Shown piece after piece: positions 63,897 to 64,000 of a stretch of 64,000 bases of DNA (positions are counted from its first letter, which is position 1; every line of letters begins with the position of its first letter). The notes under the pieces are model-generated. The model searched no databases. It saw only the letters and a list, made by a program, of their open reading frames with translations, and was not told the origin of the DNA. Source of the DNA: JBFWWP01 sp050246115 (GTDB lineage: Bacteria > Planctomycetota > UBA8108 > UBA1146 > JAJFFE01); NCBI GenBank assembly GCA_050246115.1, contig JBFWWP010000021.1, positions 42,968 through 106,967 of the forward strand, in the 5' to 3' direction. The translations under genes were made by a program, and so were the position numbers.

Positions 63897-64000
63897 GTCG
63901 GCGGGGGCTGCGAAGCGAGCCAAGAGTGCTGCCGCAGAGATCTCAAAGCCGTGTCGTGAGCGACGCACGTCAGGAGGGGGCTGGATCCTCGCAGCGCGCG

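Overview
This is a GC-rich (roughly 65 %) chromosomal window that looks like Planctomycetota. The indications are six secreted proteins with C-terminal dockerin-like EF-hand pairs, an ECF sigma factor of the type common in planctomycetes that overlaps a large Ser/Thr kinase-TPR gene, many GTG/TTG starts, and proteins with long Cys-rich extracellular repeats. I made this assignment from protein character only and ran no search. The other window-level signals are one tRNA-Arg(UCU) and a transposase remnant near the right end. I saw no CRISPR array, rRNA, phage or plasmid genes.

Left part (0-17 kb). A tRNA and an ECF sigma factor are followed by a run of exported proteins: two tandem paralogous dockerin proteins, a beta-propeller-like dockerin protein, a small two-TM protein, an SdrD-B-like Cys-rich protein, and a 2392-residue protein built from 24 Cys-rich beta modules arranged as 12 strictly alternating A-B pairs. 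A strong terminator follows the giant gene. After it comes an HTTM (vitamin K-dependent carboxylase-like) membrane protein.

Glycan storage block (17.6-37.2 kb). On the minus strand a S51-type peptidase homologue, a CBM48-esterase, two ATP-grasp ligases, a stand-alone CBM48 protein, GlgA (GT5) and a eukaryotic-type branching enzyme form one directional series. A divergent second esterase sits upstream of it. A second minus-strand series has an M16 peptidase, a GH133 debranching enzyme and a GT3 glycogen synthase fused to a GT35 glucan phosphorylase. Together these can build, branch, debranch and phosphorolyse an alpha-glucan. The ATP-grasp/S51/esterase group has no obvious role in standard glycogen metabolism and is my best candidate for an undescribed pathway. 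A large imperfect palindrome (19838-20018) lies between glgA and glgB.

Middle (37-48.7 kb). This holds a YchJ-like SEC-C protein, a SAM methyltransferase, a Wzt-like ABC ATPase translationally coupled to a radical SAM protein fused to an FG-GAP-like propeller, an AIM24 protein, a secreted zinc metallopeptidase with dockerin, and an AbgT-family transporter.

Right part (49-64 kb). It begins with the Ser/Thr kinase-TPR and ECF sigma pair and a large secreted reprolysin-like protease with five repeated domains. A cytosolic NAD-linked formate dehydrogenase operon follows. Its catalytic subunit reads through an in-frame UGA at the conserved selenocysteine site, and a SECIS-like hairpin with the spacing known from E. 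coli fdhF follows the UGA. The FdhA polypeptide is split and permuted: the gene order is Sec catalytic part, then NuoE-NuoF fusion, then the Fe-S N-terminal part, then fdhD. The last 1.6 kb is low in coding density, with a transposase C-terminal remnant and one doubtful secreted protein.
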